A DNA stretch of 64,000 bases. Source: Calamus simplicifolius (taxonomy: Eukaryota > Streptophyta > Magnoliopsida > Arecales > Arecaceae). The notes below the pieces were generated by a model that saw only the letters and a program-made list of their open reading frames with translations, was not told where the DNA came from and ran no database searches. A program made the translations under genes and the position numbers. Shown here one piece after another: positions 21,800 through 34,065 of this stretch (the stretch's first letter is position 1; each line of letters opens with the position of its first letter). The stretch covers positions 1 through 64,000 of the forward strand of contig UESW01004253.1 of assembly GCA_900491605.1 (NCBI GenBank). Direction: 5' to 3'.

Positions 21800-24680
21800 A
21801 GCCTCGGTCAAAGCCGAAGTGCGTTACTTATTGAAAGCCTCGGCCAAAGCCGAAGTACGTCACTTATCACAAATCTCGGCCAAGACCGAGTGATAAAAAC
21901 AAACATTTTGGAAATAACAGCAAACACAAAAGTTGTGAAAATCCTCTTTTTCATTCATCACAAAAAGTGCAAAAAAGAAAGAAAAAGATACATGAGCCCT
22001 CACTGGGGCTTATCATCTTCTTCGAGAGCCGCCGAGCCCTCCCCACGCCGAGCTGACTCGGCGATCTATCATCGAAGGGATGCTACTTCCCCCTCCAGCC
22101 GGCTGTTGGCACGACGAAGAAGATCGACTTCCCTCATAGAAACGGCCAGATATTGTTCGGCCACCCTCTGAAGCCGCTCGTGATCCGCAAACATTGACGC
22201 CAGGACCTTACAATCAATTGTTACCATAACGCGGCTCTCCTGAGACCCCCCACGGCCATTAGCGCCGCCGCTTGGCTCCTCAGTCGATCACCCCACACCT
22301 CTAGAAGCCATCTCAGAACCCAGAAACTCTTGGAAGATCGGCTGAAAAGATGACTAACAGAGGCATCCTCCTCATCCGTATTTAAAACTGTTCCTGGTGA
22401 ATATTTTGATCGTTCGAGCCATTAATTTCAGCCCATGGAAACTCGTCACGCGTCGCCACCTTAGTGGGCGCTCGCGGGAAACGAAGAGTTCTACCCCTCG
22501 TCGAAGAGGATTATTAATAACATTGAGGTGCTCAAGGAGCTTCCTTTCTGGGACTAGACTCCCTCCGATCTGCCGGACCCTTTCGAAGTAAATGATCTCA
22601 AAAGTCTGCCAAACTTCCTCGAATTGGGCATCCTCGAAAAAATGCGGAGAAGAGGAAAGAGTGCATCAGTGACCAACACTGGAGCACATGGCTCGCCCTC
22701 TCCAAGAGTGACCGATTTACAGGCTTCGGGCGCCCCCTCCATCGCTCGGGTAGCCCCCATCCTCTTTGGCTGTCCGCACCTGAATCCACAGTTGCAGTAA
22801 GGACCAAGTAAACTATCAAAAAAACCTCGGCAATAACCGAGCGATATTCTGAAGCCTCGGCAACAGCCGAGTGATGTTCCAAAGCCTCGGCTACAACCGA
22901 GTGATTATCTGAAACCTCGGCCAAGTCAAATGACATATTCTTAAAATGTTATCTAAAGCTCCGATCTAGACGAGTAATCTCTCAAACTCTCTGACGCAAT
23001 TAAGATGTCCTATGATACTTTGGCAGAAGTAAGCAACCTCCTTCTACTCAACCGTAATGACATACGAGCTATCTCTTTCCGGAGAAATACCTGCTTCGTT
23101 CTACAAACGGGATCATGCTTACCGCATGAGTCCCCAGGACCGCCCAGGTCCACCTCTGACCCAAATAGGGACAAATATTTTCCTCCGCTGAGGACCGAGC
23201 ATTAGTCTTAGCAAAAGCAAGGTAGCAAGAATGCTGCCGAGATATGCTATGACACAAAAAGCATAATTTTGGAGTAGTAACTCTCAAACACAATCACATC
23301 GAAAAAGAAGCAGGTGCTAAAAGAAGAAAGAATAAAACTTTCTTTATTTCTTCATCAATGGAAAAGAGTTACAACCTCCTAAAAGGCGTTACAAGTGCAT
23401 CATGGCACAGAAAATAAAAACAAGTAAATAGCTCGGTCGGACTGCTTCAGTCAACTTCGGTTAATAATGATGTTTCAGCACTTGACCCGAGTAGTCAGAC
23501 GATCCAGTCAGCTCGCGCTGAACCATTGGTTAGGGCCAGGCCGGCCTCCCACGGGTCCTTCGGATGAACCAAAAGATCCAAGAACAGAAGGACGACCTGT
23601 GGACGCCGATGCTGGGGAGACATCCCCCTGGGTGGGATGCTGGGCTGCTGGATGCTGCCTGACCATGAAAGATAGGGGACCAGTAGGCCCACACTGCTCT
23701 CAACTCTCTCTTCACTGGCAAAAGATCCCCCAACTGGATGAGCTAAGGGACCCAGCCCGAGGGAGAAGGAAAAGTTTGTCCTTACCATGGGGATATGCAT
23801 ACTTTGCATCTCCGACAGTCCCCGTGGCAAGTGGTAAAGGACACACAGGGAGCGCAAACGTGCGCTCCCCATATGGTCTCTGCGAACCTCCCGTGCGCTC
23901 TCCATATGATCTTCGAAACTCCTCTTTTGAGGACGGGCTACTCTTCAGCGGCTCCTTTATCACTCCAGCTATCCGGGGAAGTCGACTTACAAAGGAAGAA
24001 CTCAGTCTCTTCACTCTCAACCTCAGATACATAGACATCATGAGAGCTTTCACAGAAGAACAAAGTCCTGAGAGATAGCTTAACACGGCCCATTCTCCCC
24101 AATTTATAGGCAAATGAGCCCTCGAAATTTGAAACAGCATGTCCCATTGCTACGTGGAAGGGCAGAAGAAAAGAATTATTTCCCGAAGCATGCCAAATGC
24201 ATTTCCCAAGCCATGATGAAAGGCAAGAGATCTCCTCCTAATCTTGAATCAAAAATCTTAAATGCATGAGATCAGCTGCAGGTCGTTGGGATACGGGCAG
24301 GCCAGAGAAATCCCCTCTGAAAACGAAACCATCCAATGGCGATCGATTGCTTATCACGTACACTAAAAGGACCTGCATTGGAAAAGGCCAACGAAGTAAA
24401 TGCCCAGGACAAAGGCAAAATACTCTCCAACAAAGCCACTTCGTGTACCTCGGCTGAAAACATGCCCATTTCTCCATTCTGGGCAAGCCGAACTATCTAA
24501 CCTCGGCTTTAACCAGGATACCCCTGCGATTCTCGACCATTTCAAGTCGAGCTATCCGATACTTCGGCAGGGCGAACTCCCTTACCCGCTCTGAGCGAGA
24601 CCAGAACTATATTCCTCGGCAGCGTCGGGTCATTTTATACCTCAGCCTCGACCGAGACATTTATTCTAGCCCAAGTTCAA
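21800..24680 (+). other. Tat 3' region with dispersed CTCGG hairpins, no sense gene
   Basis: No sense-strand gene recognised. Hairpin motifs of the LTR type recur, e.g. CCTCGGCCAAAGCCGAAGT (about 21838), and three 30-bp units CCTCGGCAACAGCCGAGTGA between about 22826 and 22925. The many short frames on both strands (22598-22936, 23467-24078, 23495-23905, 23712-24140 and others) match no family I know and overlap one another. Confidence 0.6.
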
Positions 24681-24925
24681 CTGACCTAAGAGCGCGAATG
24701 AGTTATAATCCATTCGCAGTCAGAGGAAAACTTAAGGTAAAATATCAGCCAAAAAGACAAACAAATAGAGGTGAAAAAACTCGTTCATCAGAAATTTCAA
24801 TCAGGTCACAAGTTCAAAAAATAAAAAATACACAAGCGACCCTCAAGGATCAGAGGCTAGATCAGTCCCAGCGGTATCCTCAGCAACATTTGGGGAAGCT
24901 TGGCTCACTTTGCCCACTTCGAAAG

Positions 24926-27711
24926 TCATCGTTCCTTCGGCGGCGAGCTTGGAGTATCCTTCGGGAGCCGTGGCCTCGCTAAAGCCCAAAATAGCGTCAA
25001 GATCGACGTCTGAGATATTTTCATACTCGACTTCTTCGGCCCCCGGGGTACAGGCCTCAAAGGATTCAACATCCTAAAAGGAGAGGTCCCATTCCGGATG
25101 CTCCCGAGAAATTCTGGTTTGGGCCTCCTCCGCGCCAAGCTAAAAAGCCTTGGCACAAGTCGCATCTTGTTCGCCCCGAAGTATGGCGAGATGCCTTTCA
25201 GCCTCGACAACTTGGCTCCAAAGTGAGGCGATTTGCTCCTTTGTCGACTCGACGATAGTTCCCCTTGCAGGGTCTCAATTGGCTTCGGCCCTCTAATTTC
25301 GCCTTCTCCATCTGCAAACACAGGGTTAGCCGATGCAACAGTGAGCCGATGGAAAAATTAAAAAGACGATATCGTACCTCCTCCTCCTGCCGAGTTAATC
25401 TCCTGGTTAATTCCTCGACCTTGCTGAAGGCCCTTAGCTTGTCAGCCTTAACCTGCTTGATTCTGTCCTTGAGGTCATTGATCTTCGATTGCCTGCTGTT
25501 AGCTTCTTCTGTAGACTCGAAGAGCTCGTTATCGAGCTTGGCCATTTTCTCCTGATGCCATTTGATCCTGTCATCCCTGGCAACAATGCAATGATTTAGC
25601 TGCCGGACCTTCTCCTCTGACTCGCCAAGCATTCTATTCAGGCGATTCTTCTCCTCGGCAGCTTCTCTCCTCAGCCTATCTCGACTTTCGCCAAACTGCT
25701 TCTTAGCAGTTTCCATTTCTTCAGCATATCTGGATGTGACCTATGATAACTCCGAGCATACTTCGTCGTACCTCGCTCGAAGCCCACGTAGCTCCTTAAC
25801 TTCGAGCCTTAATTTGGATGCGTCATCGAGGGCGGCCTGATGCAATCCCCTTGCCCTCGCCAGGTTCTTGTTGGCGGTGTCCAGAACTAGCTCAAATTTA
25901 TCGGACGCCTCTGCTTGCAATTGGAGCTCAGTACTGACTCTCTTGGCCTGAACGCTGGCCCCTGTCGCCAGGCTCAAGCGCCAGCACAGTGCCCTAGTGA
26001 TCAGAGCGCTCTGCGAAACAAAACCCAAATAAGAAAGTGTGATCAAGTTAACCCTACTCTGGAATAGCAACTCACCTGGGAGGTGTAAGACCTAGCTCGC
26101 TCCATAAGGGTGGAATTGTTGATTTCAGGGAGAAGATGAACATCCTTCGCTACATTCCGCCGACCGAATGCAGCGTCAATAAGATCCAAGTCCGCAAACT
26201 CGTTCATTAAGGGACCCACGCTCAGATACAATGTCGACCTCATCAGAGCAGAGAACGCCTCCTCGACAGCCAGGTCCAAACTACCAGGCTGCCTATCTGA
26301 GGGATCAGTCCGGGCAACCTCAGACTGAGAAGCCTTCAATCTCTTGGCCTCCTTCAGCAAGAGTCTGGCCTATGATTCCTCAGATATCTCGGCGAGCCCA
26401 GGCATCAATGTTCCCAAGGCTTCAGTGGGAGAAGCTTCGACTAGAAGGTTATCATCCTATCCCCTTTCTTCACCCGAAGGTCCTTCTTCAATCACCGGCG
26501 CCTGCTCCTATCCCGCGGGCTCCACCGAAGCCTCAACCTGTTCACCAGCTCCTCTAACCTCCTCAGGCGGAAGCTCCCCAGCAGGAAACTCCTCCCGAGC
26601 CTCCATTACCGCTGGCCCAACATCACCGCCCTTTAATCCCTCCGAGGGAGGCCCTTCAATGGTAGGCTCACCCTGAACTTCTGACGGAGCCTCGTCCGGG
26701 CTATCCACTATCTCCACCACCAAAGGGCAAGGGATCTCGGCAACCCTCTCTGAGTCCTCCTCCGCTCTCTGCTCCTCCGTCATGGCTATTGCTTCTTCCC
26801 CCAACTGAGAGGACCCCTCTCTCATTGCCGGCGCTTCCACATTCTCTTTTCTGTCCACTATCTCCGGGAAGCGCTCTTCAGAAAGATGAACCCTCTTCTC
26901 AGGCTTGCGTCCTTCCCCACTACTGGTCTCTCTCGGGCGCTTGCCCAACTCCTTCCTTATGCGGCCCTCCAGCGCAGATCTCTTGGCTGCAAGCACAGTA
27001 GGTGAACAATCAGACCGAGATATACTCGCTCGAATGAAATTAATGGAAGGGAGAAAGAAAAAGACTTGCCTTGTAAGTCAACGGGGCTAAGCCCGGCGGA
27101 GAAAAGAGCCTCCTCCGATAGTAAGACATTAGCCGAGAACACTCGACCGTCAAGAAGGACCCCTAGGTCCTCCTTCTCCTGTTCAGATAAGGCTGGATGC
27201 GCTTCCATATCCCTAACAGGGTTTCCCCATCCCCATGGGAAGCCGGAATCGATGTTCCCTTCGGCGATAAAGAATTGAACCTTTCATTCCTTTATGGACG
27301 ATGGTTTATCCATGATCATCCTGAATGACTTTCGAGGTCCGATATAGGATCACTCCGAGCTCCTCTAGGACATCAGATGGTACCAAACACGGAACAGGGA
27401 TAAAGTTGCTGTTACCTGAATCCGGTTACACATCGAGATAAACCTGATGATACTTTGCCAGCTGTTAGGAGCCACCATTGTCGGGCAGATGTTATAAAAC
27501 CTCATGATCTCTTTCGCTAAGGGATGAAGGGAAACCGGAGGCCTGCCTTCAGGCTATCTTCGTAAAGAAAGATCCCGCCCTCCAGCTCTTGCAGACCTGT
27601 GATCAGGCTCTGGCAGTCGCAAAATGACATCCGAGGGAATGCCATATTTCTGGCGTATTCTCCCAAATCCTTAGCAACAATCTCTGAAACCATGTCGCTA
27701 GGCCTCACCAT
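24926..27711 (-). pseudogene. Antisense gene of the Tat element, spliced, with C-terminal coiled coil
   Basis: Runs against the retrotransposon. The first exon starts ATG at 27711 (MVRPSDMVSEIVAKDLGEYA, then GGIFLYEDSLKAGLRFPFIP, and after a one-base loss NICPTMVAPNSWQ). This resembles the Pfam family called putative gypsy-type transposon (Transposase_28), named from memory. It ends at a GC-AG intron, 27069-26987 (CAAG/GCAAGT ... GCTTGCAG). Exon 2 is acidic and proline/glutamate-rich. Intron 26075-26011 (CAG/GTGAGT ... TTCGCAG) leads to exon 3, a long charged coiled coil (KINDLKDRIKQVKADKL, KVEELTRRLTRQEEE). Intron 25377-25312 (GAG/GTACG ... TTTGCAG) leads to exon 4. Stops near 26508, 26457 and 25741 and a frameshift near 27515 make this copy defective. 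The same gene type recurs at 63565. Function unknown. Confidence 0.75.
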
Positions 27712-28094
27712 GCTGTTGGTTGAAAGAAACGCCGAGCGAGGTTACAAAGGAAACAGGGGAACAAAATTCTCCAAGAAGAAACAAAAGAGCGCTGCGAACG
27801 GAAATGGCGCTGTTATGACTTTGTTTCTCCTCAAAGGTAACCGCCTCAAAGAGAAGATAAGGCATTTTAATCGAGACACCCGGAACCGCCATCGCGGCGC
27901 CATAAAAATCGGGATTTGATACGTGGCGTTTCCCCAACCTTTGCCCCTAAGAAATGATAGATTCATCCCGTAAAGGAATGGCGGCTGCGCAGCATTAATT
28001 AGGGCATTATTACGCAGGCTGTCAAACCAACCCCTCCATTCAGATCGTGCCACCTGGAGTTATACTCCCTACGCTCGAACTTACGCTTCGAATT

Positions 28095-28109
28095 AGGGAG
28101 TGGGGGGCA
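28095..28109 (+). other. Tat polypurine tract
   Basis: AGGGAGTGGGGGGCA directly before the 3' LTR. The same tract occurs in inverse orientation at 63159-63173 beside the LTR of the second Tat element. Confidence 0.88.
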
Positions 28110-29226
28110 TGTATTGAGGGATAAAATCATCGTTGCATTAATAATCGTGCAAGGGGTTAGGATTAGCCCTGACTCCCACTTGCTGTGCAGTACTCGTTAG
28201 AGATGAATCAGCCTCAGTGGGTCGAGGCGCTTTAGCCCCTCAGCGAGCCAAGGATTCCCAAGGCTTGATCACATCTCTTGGCCTCAGCCGAGCTATTGAC
28301 ATCAGCTATTGACATCTCTCGGCCTCAACTGAGCTATTGACGTCAGCTATTGACATCTCTCGGCCTCAGCCGAGCTATTGACATCAGCTATTGACATCTC
28401 TTGGCCTCAACCAGCTATTGACGTCAGCTATTGATATTTCTCGGCCTTAGCCGAGCTATCCCCATCTCTCGGCCTCAGCCGAGCTATTGACATCTCTCGG
28501 CATCAGTCGAGCTTTTGACATCAGCTATTGATATTTCTCGGCCTCAGCCGAGCTATCCCTGTCTCTCGGCCTCAGCCGAGCTATTGACATCTCTCGGCCT
28601 CCGCCGAGCTATCCCTGTCTCTCGGCCTTCGCCGAGCTATTCCTATTCACCATGCCCCAGCCAGATCCGGCACTCAAGCACCTCTGCGGAATCCGGCACG
28701 GAGAGTTTAGACAAAAATCATACCCGAGAGTGGCCTAAAGCCCTAGAGCCTACACCATCTCTGAATCTCAAGACATCAACCAGCTCTCCCAGCCGTCGAT
28801 CCTCTAACTAACAAGATACGAATCTTACTGACCTCATAACAAACTGGATTCAAATCCTAATGGCTTTCGGACCCACGATGCCTCCAAGGAATCAGGTGAT
28901 CCTCTATAAATAGAACTGTCTTTCGACTTCTCTGGTATGCACACTTGCTTACTGGCCCACTCTTTTTTTACCTCTGCTTATCTCTTTCTACCATTAACGC
29001 TCTGCTCAGAGCTCTCGAAAGGCCATCCTGAAGAGACTCTTCAGCGAGAGCCTTCTCTCACATTTGTTGATTGCTGATCCCCGCTGACTTGAGCATCGGA
29101 GGGTCTTCCGCGGAGGGCCACCCCCAACGTCTCTCGCGTGAGGACCGTTTTGCAGATCCATCCAGGAAGGAGCCCATCCTGTAGTCCGATCACACCCGAG
29201 TCGAAGAACAGATTTCAGCAGCAACA
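28110..29226 (+). repeat. 3' LTR of the Tat element
   Basis: 1117-bp repeat of 14195-15331, with some differences in the number and order of hairpin units in U3 (about 28275-28645). Ends CAGCAGCAACA, followed by the target copy GAGCA. Confidence 0.95.
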
Positions 29227-29231
29227 GAGCA

Positions 29232-30706
29232 TCATTTAAACTCAACTTTCAAAAGTGAACAGGCATGCATACATAAAGAAAGAAGGATTAAATCGCCACA
29301 TATGATGAACAGTGACAACTAAACGTAGCATAACTGACCTTCTATTATTCTATTATTCATATCATTATTTTAATAAAAAACCAATGTATACATAGATTCT
29401 ATCCTTTTATTTTGTAAAAAATTCTCCTTTTTATTTTACCTATCGTGCTTATTAAGGCCACATAAAAAGAATTCAGTTCTAATATAACTCCTTTGAATAT
29501 CTAAAAAATGGTACCATACCTCATAAATACAAATTTTTCTAGGTTTCCTATAACTTGGTGCTCTTACTTGGAAAGGTGTGAGTCTTCTTTCATGGTTCGG
29601 TTTAGCTTGAGTGTATGATTATTTTTTCCGAGAAAATTTTGAAACAATTTTTTAACATTTTTTCTTTTGGGTGCAGAAAATAGAAGGATGTGTCCCATCT
29701 AGGATAATCTAAGTGGATTACTCTATTGATGTATCGCAAATGATGGCTCCAATACTGCAAAAAGAAGAAATGTCGCACATGAAGGCCTTTTAGAGTCTAA
29801 TTAGCAAAAAGTTAGGTTCCACAATAATCATTTTTTTAAAAAAAAAATAGTAATATCTTTTCTTTTTTTAAAAAATCTTGCTATGCGGTGCAGCAGAAGC
29901 AATTGGCATACGACGTATGCACATGCATGCTAAAAATAAAAAATATATTTTTATTTTTAGCATGCGCACGCATGCATCATGTGTCAATCATCGAATGCGA
30001 TGCATGTGATCGGCACCTTATTTGATGCACAAAGATTTTTTTTCTTTTCTTTGAGTTAAATTGCATTTCAAGTTTTTTTTTAATACCGTAAAAGAAAATT
30101 AACGCCTTTTCTTTGTATTAAATAGGATTTCAAATGGATTCTTAAATATATATATTTTTCTCTTCATTTTTCATTATATCCCAATCATACGTCTTGAGCC
30201 AATATCTTCGTTCATTTGCTAGAAACTAATGTGCAGCACAGAATTTGGATTGAATTTTTAACTCAATTGATTAATAAATTTGCCAATTAGAATTACTCTT
30301 AGCTCAATTGAACCTTACCCAGTTAAGCTAAAAATTATATTAGAAAATAGCATAAATAATATATCTTTATTATCATAATTTGCAGATATATTTATATTTA
30401 TTTTTTATTAAAATGAAAATAATTTACATAAAAGGTTGTAAATCCTGACTTTAAATTGAAATATAATTGAAATATGATTTTGATAATTTATTTATATTAT
30501 ACATGTGTCGTCTCATGTACATACATGTGACAACTTTGAGAGATCTTAAGGTCTTATCAATTTTCATAAAGTTTTATTAATAATCAACTCATGCTTGAAC
30601 TATAGCAAAATGAGCTCTCGGGCTAGGCTTTCCCATGCTTAGCTTATCTATACCCTTTTTAGCAATCATTCATTAATTTAGGCATGGAACATCATTGTTA
30701 TAAAAC

Positions 30707-30708
<2 letters not shown>
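29232..30708. other. AT-rich spacer with a foldback element
   Basis: No gene seen. About 29869-30042 is a GCATGC-rich foldback unit: ends AAAAAATCTTGCTATGCGGTGCA and TGCACAAAGATTTTTTTT are roughly inverted. It contains a near-perfect inverted repeat at 29925-29965 (GCATGCTAAAAATAAAAA and its complement). A related copy lies at about 31964-32140. Confidence 0.5.

Positions 30709-30744
<36 letters not shown>
30709..30744. repeat. (GA)n microsatellite
   Basis: About 17 GA/AG dinucleotides in a row. The short frame around it (30684-30866) translates to alternating Arg-Glu and is spurious. Confidence 0.97.
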
Positions 30745-30747
<3 letters not shown>

Positions 30748-31963
30748 TTATTAGCCAGAGTTCCAGTCTCTCATCTCTCCATCCACTGGAGTTTCGATCG
30801 TTTGAAGAAGAAAATAATAATGATTGGGACCCCAGATTCCCATCATATATATATCATATAGGATAATATCAAATTATCGAGACCTTTAAAAATTAGTATA
30901 TAATAGATCAAATACAATAACTTAAAAGTACCAAAGTTTATATCAGATAATACTATTTGAGTTACCAAACGAACCCTCAGGTGCATTGCTATGCCGTCTT
31001 CTGTATTAAGGCATTTGGAGGGATTTTGAGATGAAACCGTGTATAAATTCTTTGATTACGATAACCTCGGAAAGAAACCTCTAGATTGGTTTAGAGAATC
31101 CATCAGTCCTCTGAGGAACTTTTTTTTTTTTTTCTTTCCTCTATCTCTCTCTACTGAGGATGGGCCGCTGGGCCAAACAACAGACCACCTCAATAAAAAA
31201 TGGACCATGAAACATGGCCCGTTTGCAGCCCACTGTTGGCCTAATGACGTTCGTACGGGGTGTACGTTGTGCACTTAATTACAGGACTCAGAGAGGAATA
31301 TTGTGAGAATGACCTAACCTCTTGTGAAATTAATATCATGGTTCAAAAGGTCCGGATTTACCACCAATAAACAATGGTGAGCCCTATTTTAACGAATGAA
31401 GGATCGTTTGCTAATCACCCTTTGAATCATCTAAATCTATATTAGCGAAGAAAAAAAAAGAAAGAAAGTTTCAGATTACAAAATTACTGAATCTTGATAC
31501 TAGTTGATAGGATGTTACTCTTCTTGATTTAATGTAATCTGCTGACTTTATTTGATAAGAAATATATACTAACTTTAAAATTACGGTGTTCTTGTACATA
31601 AGCTCAATTATTACAATAACTCAATTAGTATAATTCTCAAAAACCTCTCATTTAGAACTATGGTTTTGTAATTCAGCCTGCAAATCACTAAAAAATTTTC
31701 CTAATTAGACTCAAACTTCATTTTAATTCCATACAAAAATAGACTTAAATTTGATTTTTATAATGGCTAAATGAGATAAAATTTATAATAGCAAAATGAG
31801 ATAAAATTTGTAAATTAGTACTCACCAAATAGGCAGCTAACTTGTCTAATCCAAGAATTAACAATTTCACTACTTCAACAATAATTTTAATTTTAATTTG
31901 TTAGGAATTTGCTGCATAAACTTGCAACCACAATCAAATCAAAGTCTTGAAGTAAATATACAA

Positions 31964-32140
31964 GAAAAAGTATTTCTGCACCGCATGTAATACAGAAGCG
32001 TGTGTATCGCATATGCTGATTGGCTGCGCGCATGTGCGGACCGTGCATGTGATGCACGAAAAAATGAAATTATTTTTGATATATGCGGTTGCATGCATGT
32101 GACTTGCTCTACATGCATACGATGCACAAAGACTTTTCAA
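31964..32140. mobile_element. Foldback/MITE-like unit, second copy
   Basis: Left end AAAAAGTATTTCTGCACCGCATG and right end CATGCATACGATGCACAAAGACTTTT are roughly inverted and match the ends of the unit at 29869-30042. Both interiors are GCATGC/GTGCATG-rich. No transposase. Target duplication not resolved. Confidence 0.45.
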
Positions 32141-32206
32141 ATATATAATCCTCGCCGGCCTTTTCAGCTTTACAATCGGCCCAATACAGTAAATTAAACT
32201 TGATTC

Positions 32207-32209
<3 letters not shown>

Positions 32210-32273
<64 letters not shown>
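32210..32273. repeat. (TA)n microsatellite
   Basis: About 31 uninterrupted TA dinucleotides. A second shorter tract lies at about 32329-32354. Confidence 0.97.
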
Positions 32274-32277
<4 letters not shown>

Positions 32278-32319
32278 CAAGAAAGGGCTGTATGGATGCT
32301 CTGATAGAGATAAATCATA

Positions 32320-32353
<34 letters not shown>

Positions 32354-32357
<4 letters not shown>

Positions 32358-32494
32358 TTCAAGAAAGGGCTGTATGGATGCTCTGATAGAGATAAATCAT
32401 AGAAATATAATATATATATCATATATATATATATATATTATATTTCTATGATTTATCTCTATCAGAGCATCCATACAGCCCTTTCTTGAACCAT
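32354..32494. repeat. 141-bp palindrome with an extra direct copy of one arm
   Basis: Left arm 32354-32410 (starts ATGGTTCAAGAAAGGGCTGT) and its reverse complement at about 32437-32494 (ends ACAGCCCTTTCTTGAACCAT) flank an AT-only centre. The same arm also occurs as a direct repeat at 32274-32330, after the (TA)n tract. The arms look identical, so the unit could extrude as a long hairpin. Confidence 0.9.
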
Positions 32495-32499
32495 ATTTC

Positions 32500-34065
32500 A
32501 GTGGTCCAAATGTGGAACCAAGGGATCTCCTAACATGCACAACTTTGTAGAGAAAAAACAAACCTCCTGCCTACGATCAGGGAGGCCACTCTGCCACCGT
32601 CAGCGGATGAGATGCAGACGGTTCATCGTTTGCTTTCACCTCATGCAATCACTGCCACCACCTGCTCCCTTGTGCCTCGCTCGCCAAGATATAATTCTTT
32701 TTGCCCACATGTCAGGGGAGTCTTCACATATATATGATTGCTTCTTCTTGTCGATCTATTTTTACGTAGCCATGAACTTTTTATCCGTTGCAGTCATGGT
32801 TACGTACGTCAACTGTGTGCACGTACGTCAACTGTAGCTTGGAAAGCACACGTGTGCCAGACTATTCTGCGTACAAGCCATCCACGAACGATGCTGCTGC
32901 TCGTCATAGCTGGTCTCCATGGAAGCCTGGCCTCGGAACCACTTAAGATGGCGTCGGTGGGAAGCGCGTTGTTGGCATTGAGTTGGCAGTGCACAGGATT
33001 TGTTGCAAGGACGGCTGTCGTCCTTCCTTCCTTGCTTAATGGTCGTTAATAATAATAATAATAATAATATATTGGCACGGGGAGGAACAAGGCTTGCTCT
33101 TTTCGTTCAACGCTGTTATGCATGGCATGATATATAGTTGGTACCGATAGCTGGCAATTTATGCACCGCAGCGACCGACAGTCCCCGACTGCACTTCTGG
33201 TGGTCATTTTGGTTGGCAGAGAATTCATCTCGACTTAATTAATGACCTTGCTCGGCCAACCCCTTGTCTGTAATTAAGAATCTTCATGGTTAAAGTTCAG
33301 CAGCTAATTAAGCTCATTACTTCACGAGAAGGATAAGGTGTGACAAGGTTATGGTTTGTAGATGTTTCGTTCAGATCCAAGAAAGAAGAAAGAAATAATA
33401 ATAATATTTATATAGAATAAGACAAGCTCTATTCATTAAAAGCTATGTATTTATAAGATTCGCACTATATATCAAATAGCCCTATAAAGCAATTGGCTAA
33501 TCATGATATTAAATCTGATATTCATTAAATTTAAATTATAATTAAAGCATGGGAGACATGGTGCTGATCACTAAATAAACTAATGCAACGACAGACGACT
33601 TAAGCAACAATATATATGGGATGTTCAGCTCAATGCCTCACATGGGATTTAGAGTTGATACTGAAGCTAAAATTTTGTTAACAGGGGGTGACATCCTTGT
33701 AAGGGGTTGGACAGGCTAGAGAATTGGAGCTGGAGAAGAAGTGATGGTGCTTGAGAAAGCTGTTGTGGGGTTTTACATGTATTGTATATTATAATTTGAC
33801 TAGTCCCACCAAATATACCAATATATTTCCAATATAATATTGTCACAGCTCCAGCAATAATGGCCCATCATGTCATTTCAGTGAAAGCATATCCAAATCA
33901 TTTAAGATGTGGGGTTAAGTGTTTGATAGGACGATGATTCGAAGACGATGCATCCTACTCGTGGAGAAAAGAAACACCCCGCTACAATATACTAATAACC
34001 CAAAAGAAAATCTTACTTCTTAGGCCTTTCTTGATAAATATGACCTAACTAAATCTAATCAATAT
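32500..34065. other. Spacer without recognisable genes
   Basis: The short frames at 32535-32837, 32738-33049 and 32809-33228 resemble no protein I know and overlap on opposite strands. A (TAA)n tract lies at about 33047-33069. The last part is AT-rich. Upstream of the copia element there is no sign of a promoter or gene. Confidence 0.5.

Larger units (their letters stand above)
14195..29226 (+). mobile_element. Tat-type Ty3/gypsy LTR retrotransposon, 15 kb, with antisense gene
   Basis: LTRs at 14195-15331 and 28110-29226 begin TGT(A)TTGAGGG and end GCAGCAACA. The element is flanked by a perfect 5-bp duplication, GAGCA, at 14190-14194 and 29227-29231. In order: primer site, gag, protease, RT, RNase H, a second RNase H of the archaeal-like type, integrase, a 7-kb 3' region with a minisatellite and an antisense spliced gene, then a polypurine tract. 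The dual RNase H, the long 3' region and RT text such as DLNKACPKDSFPLPRIDQLV place it in the Tat lineage (family knowledge). Stops and frameshifts interrupt every major domain, so it is dead, although its structure is complete. Confidence 0.95.

Noticed and set aside
23467..24140. Frames of 203 and 142 residues in the Tat 3' region
   Set aside because: They overlap on opposite strands, match no known family and have no splice or start support; the region is repeat-rich non-coding.
32535..33228. Four short frames on both strands
   Set aside because: Mutually overlapping, no known domain, ends in microsatellite sequence.
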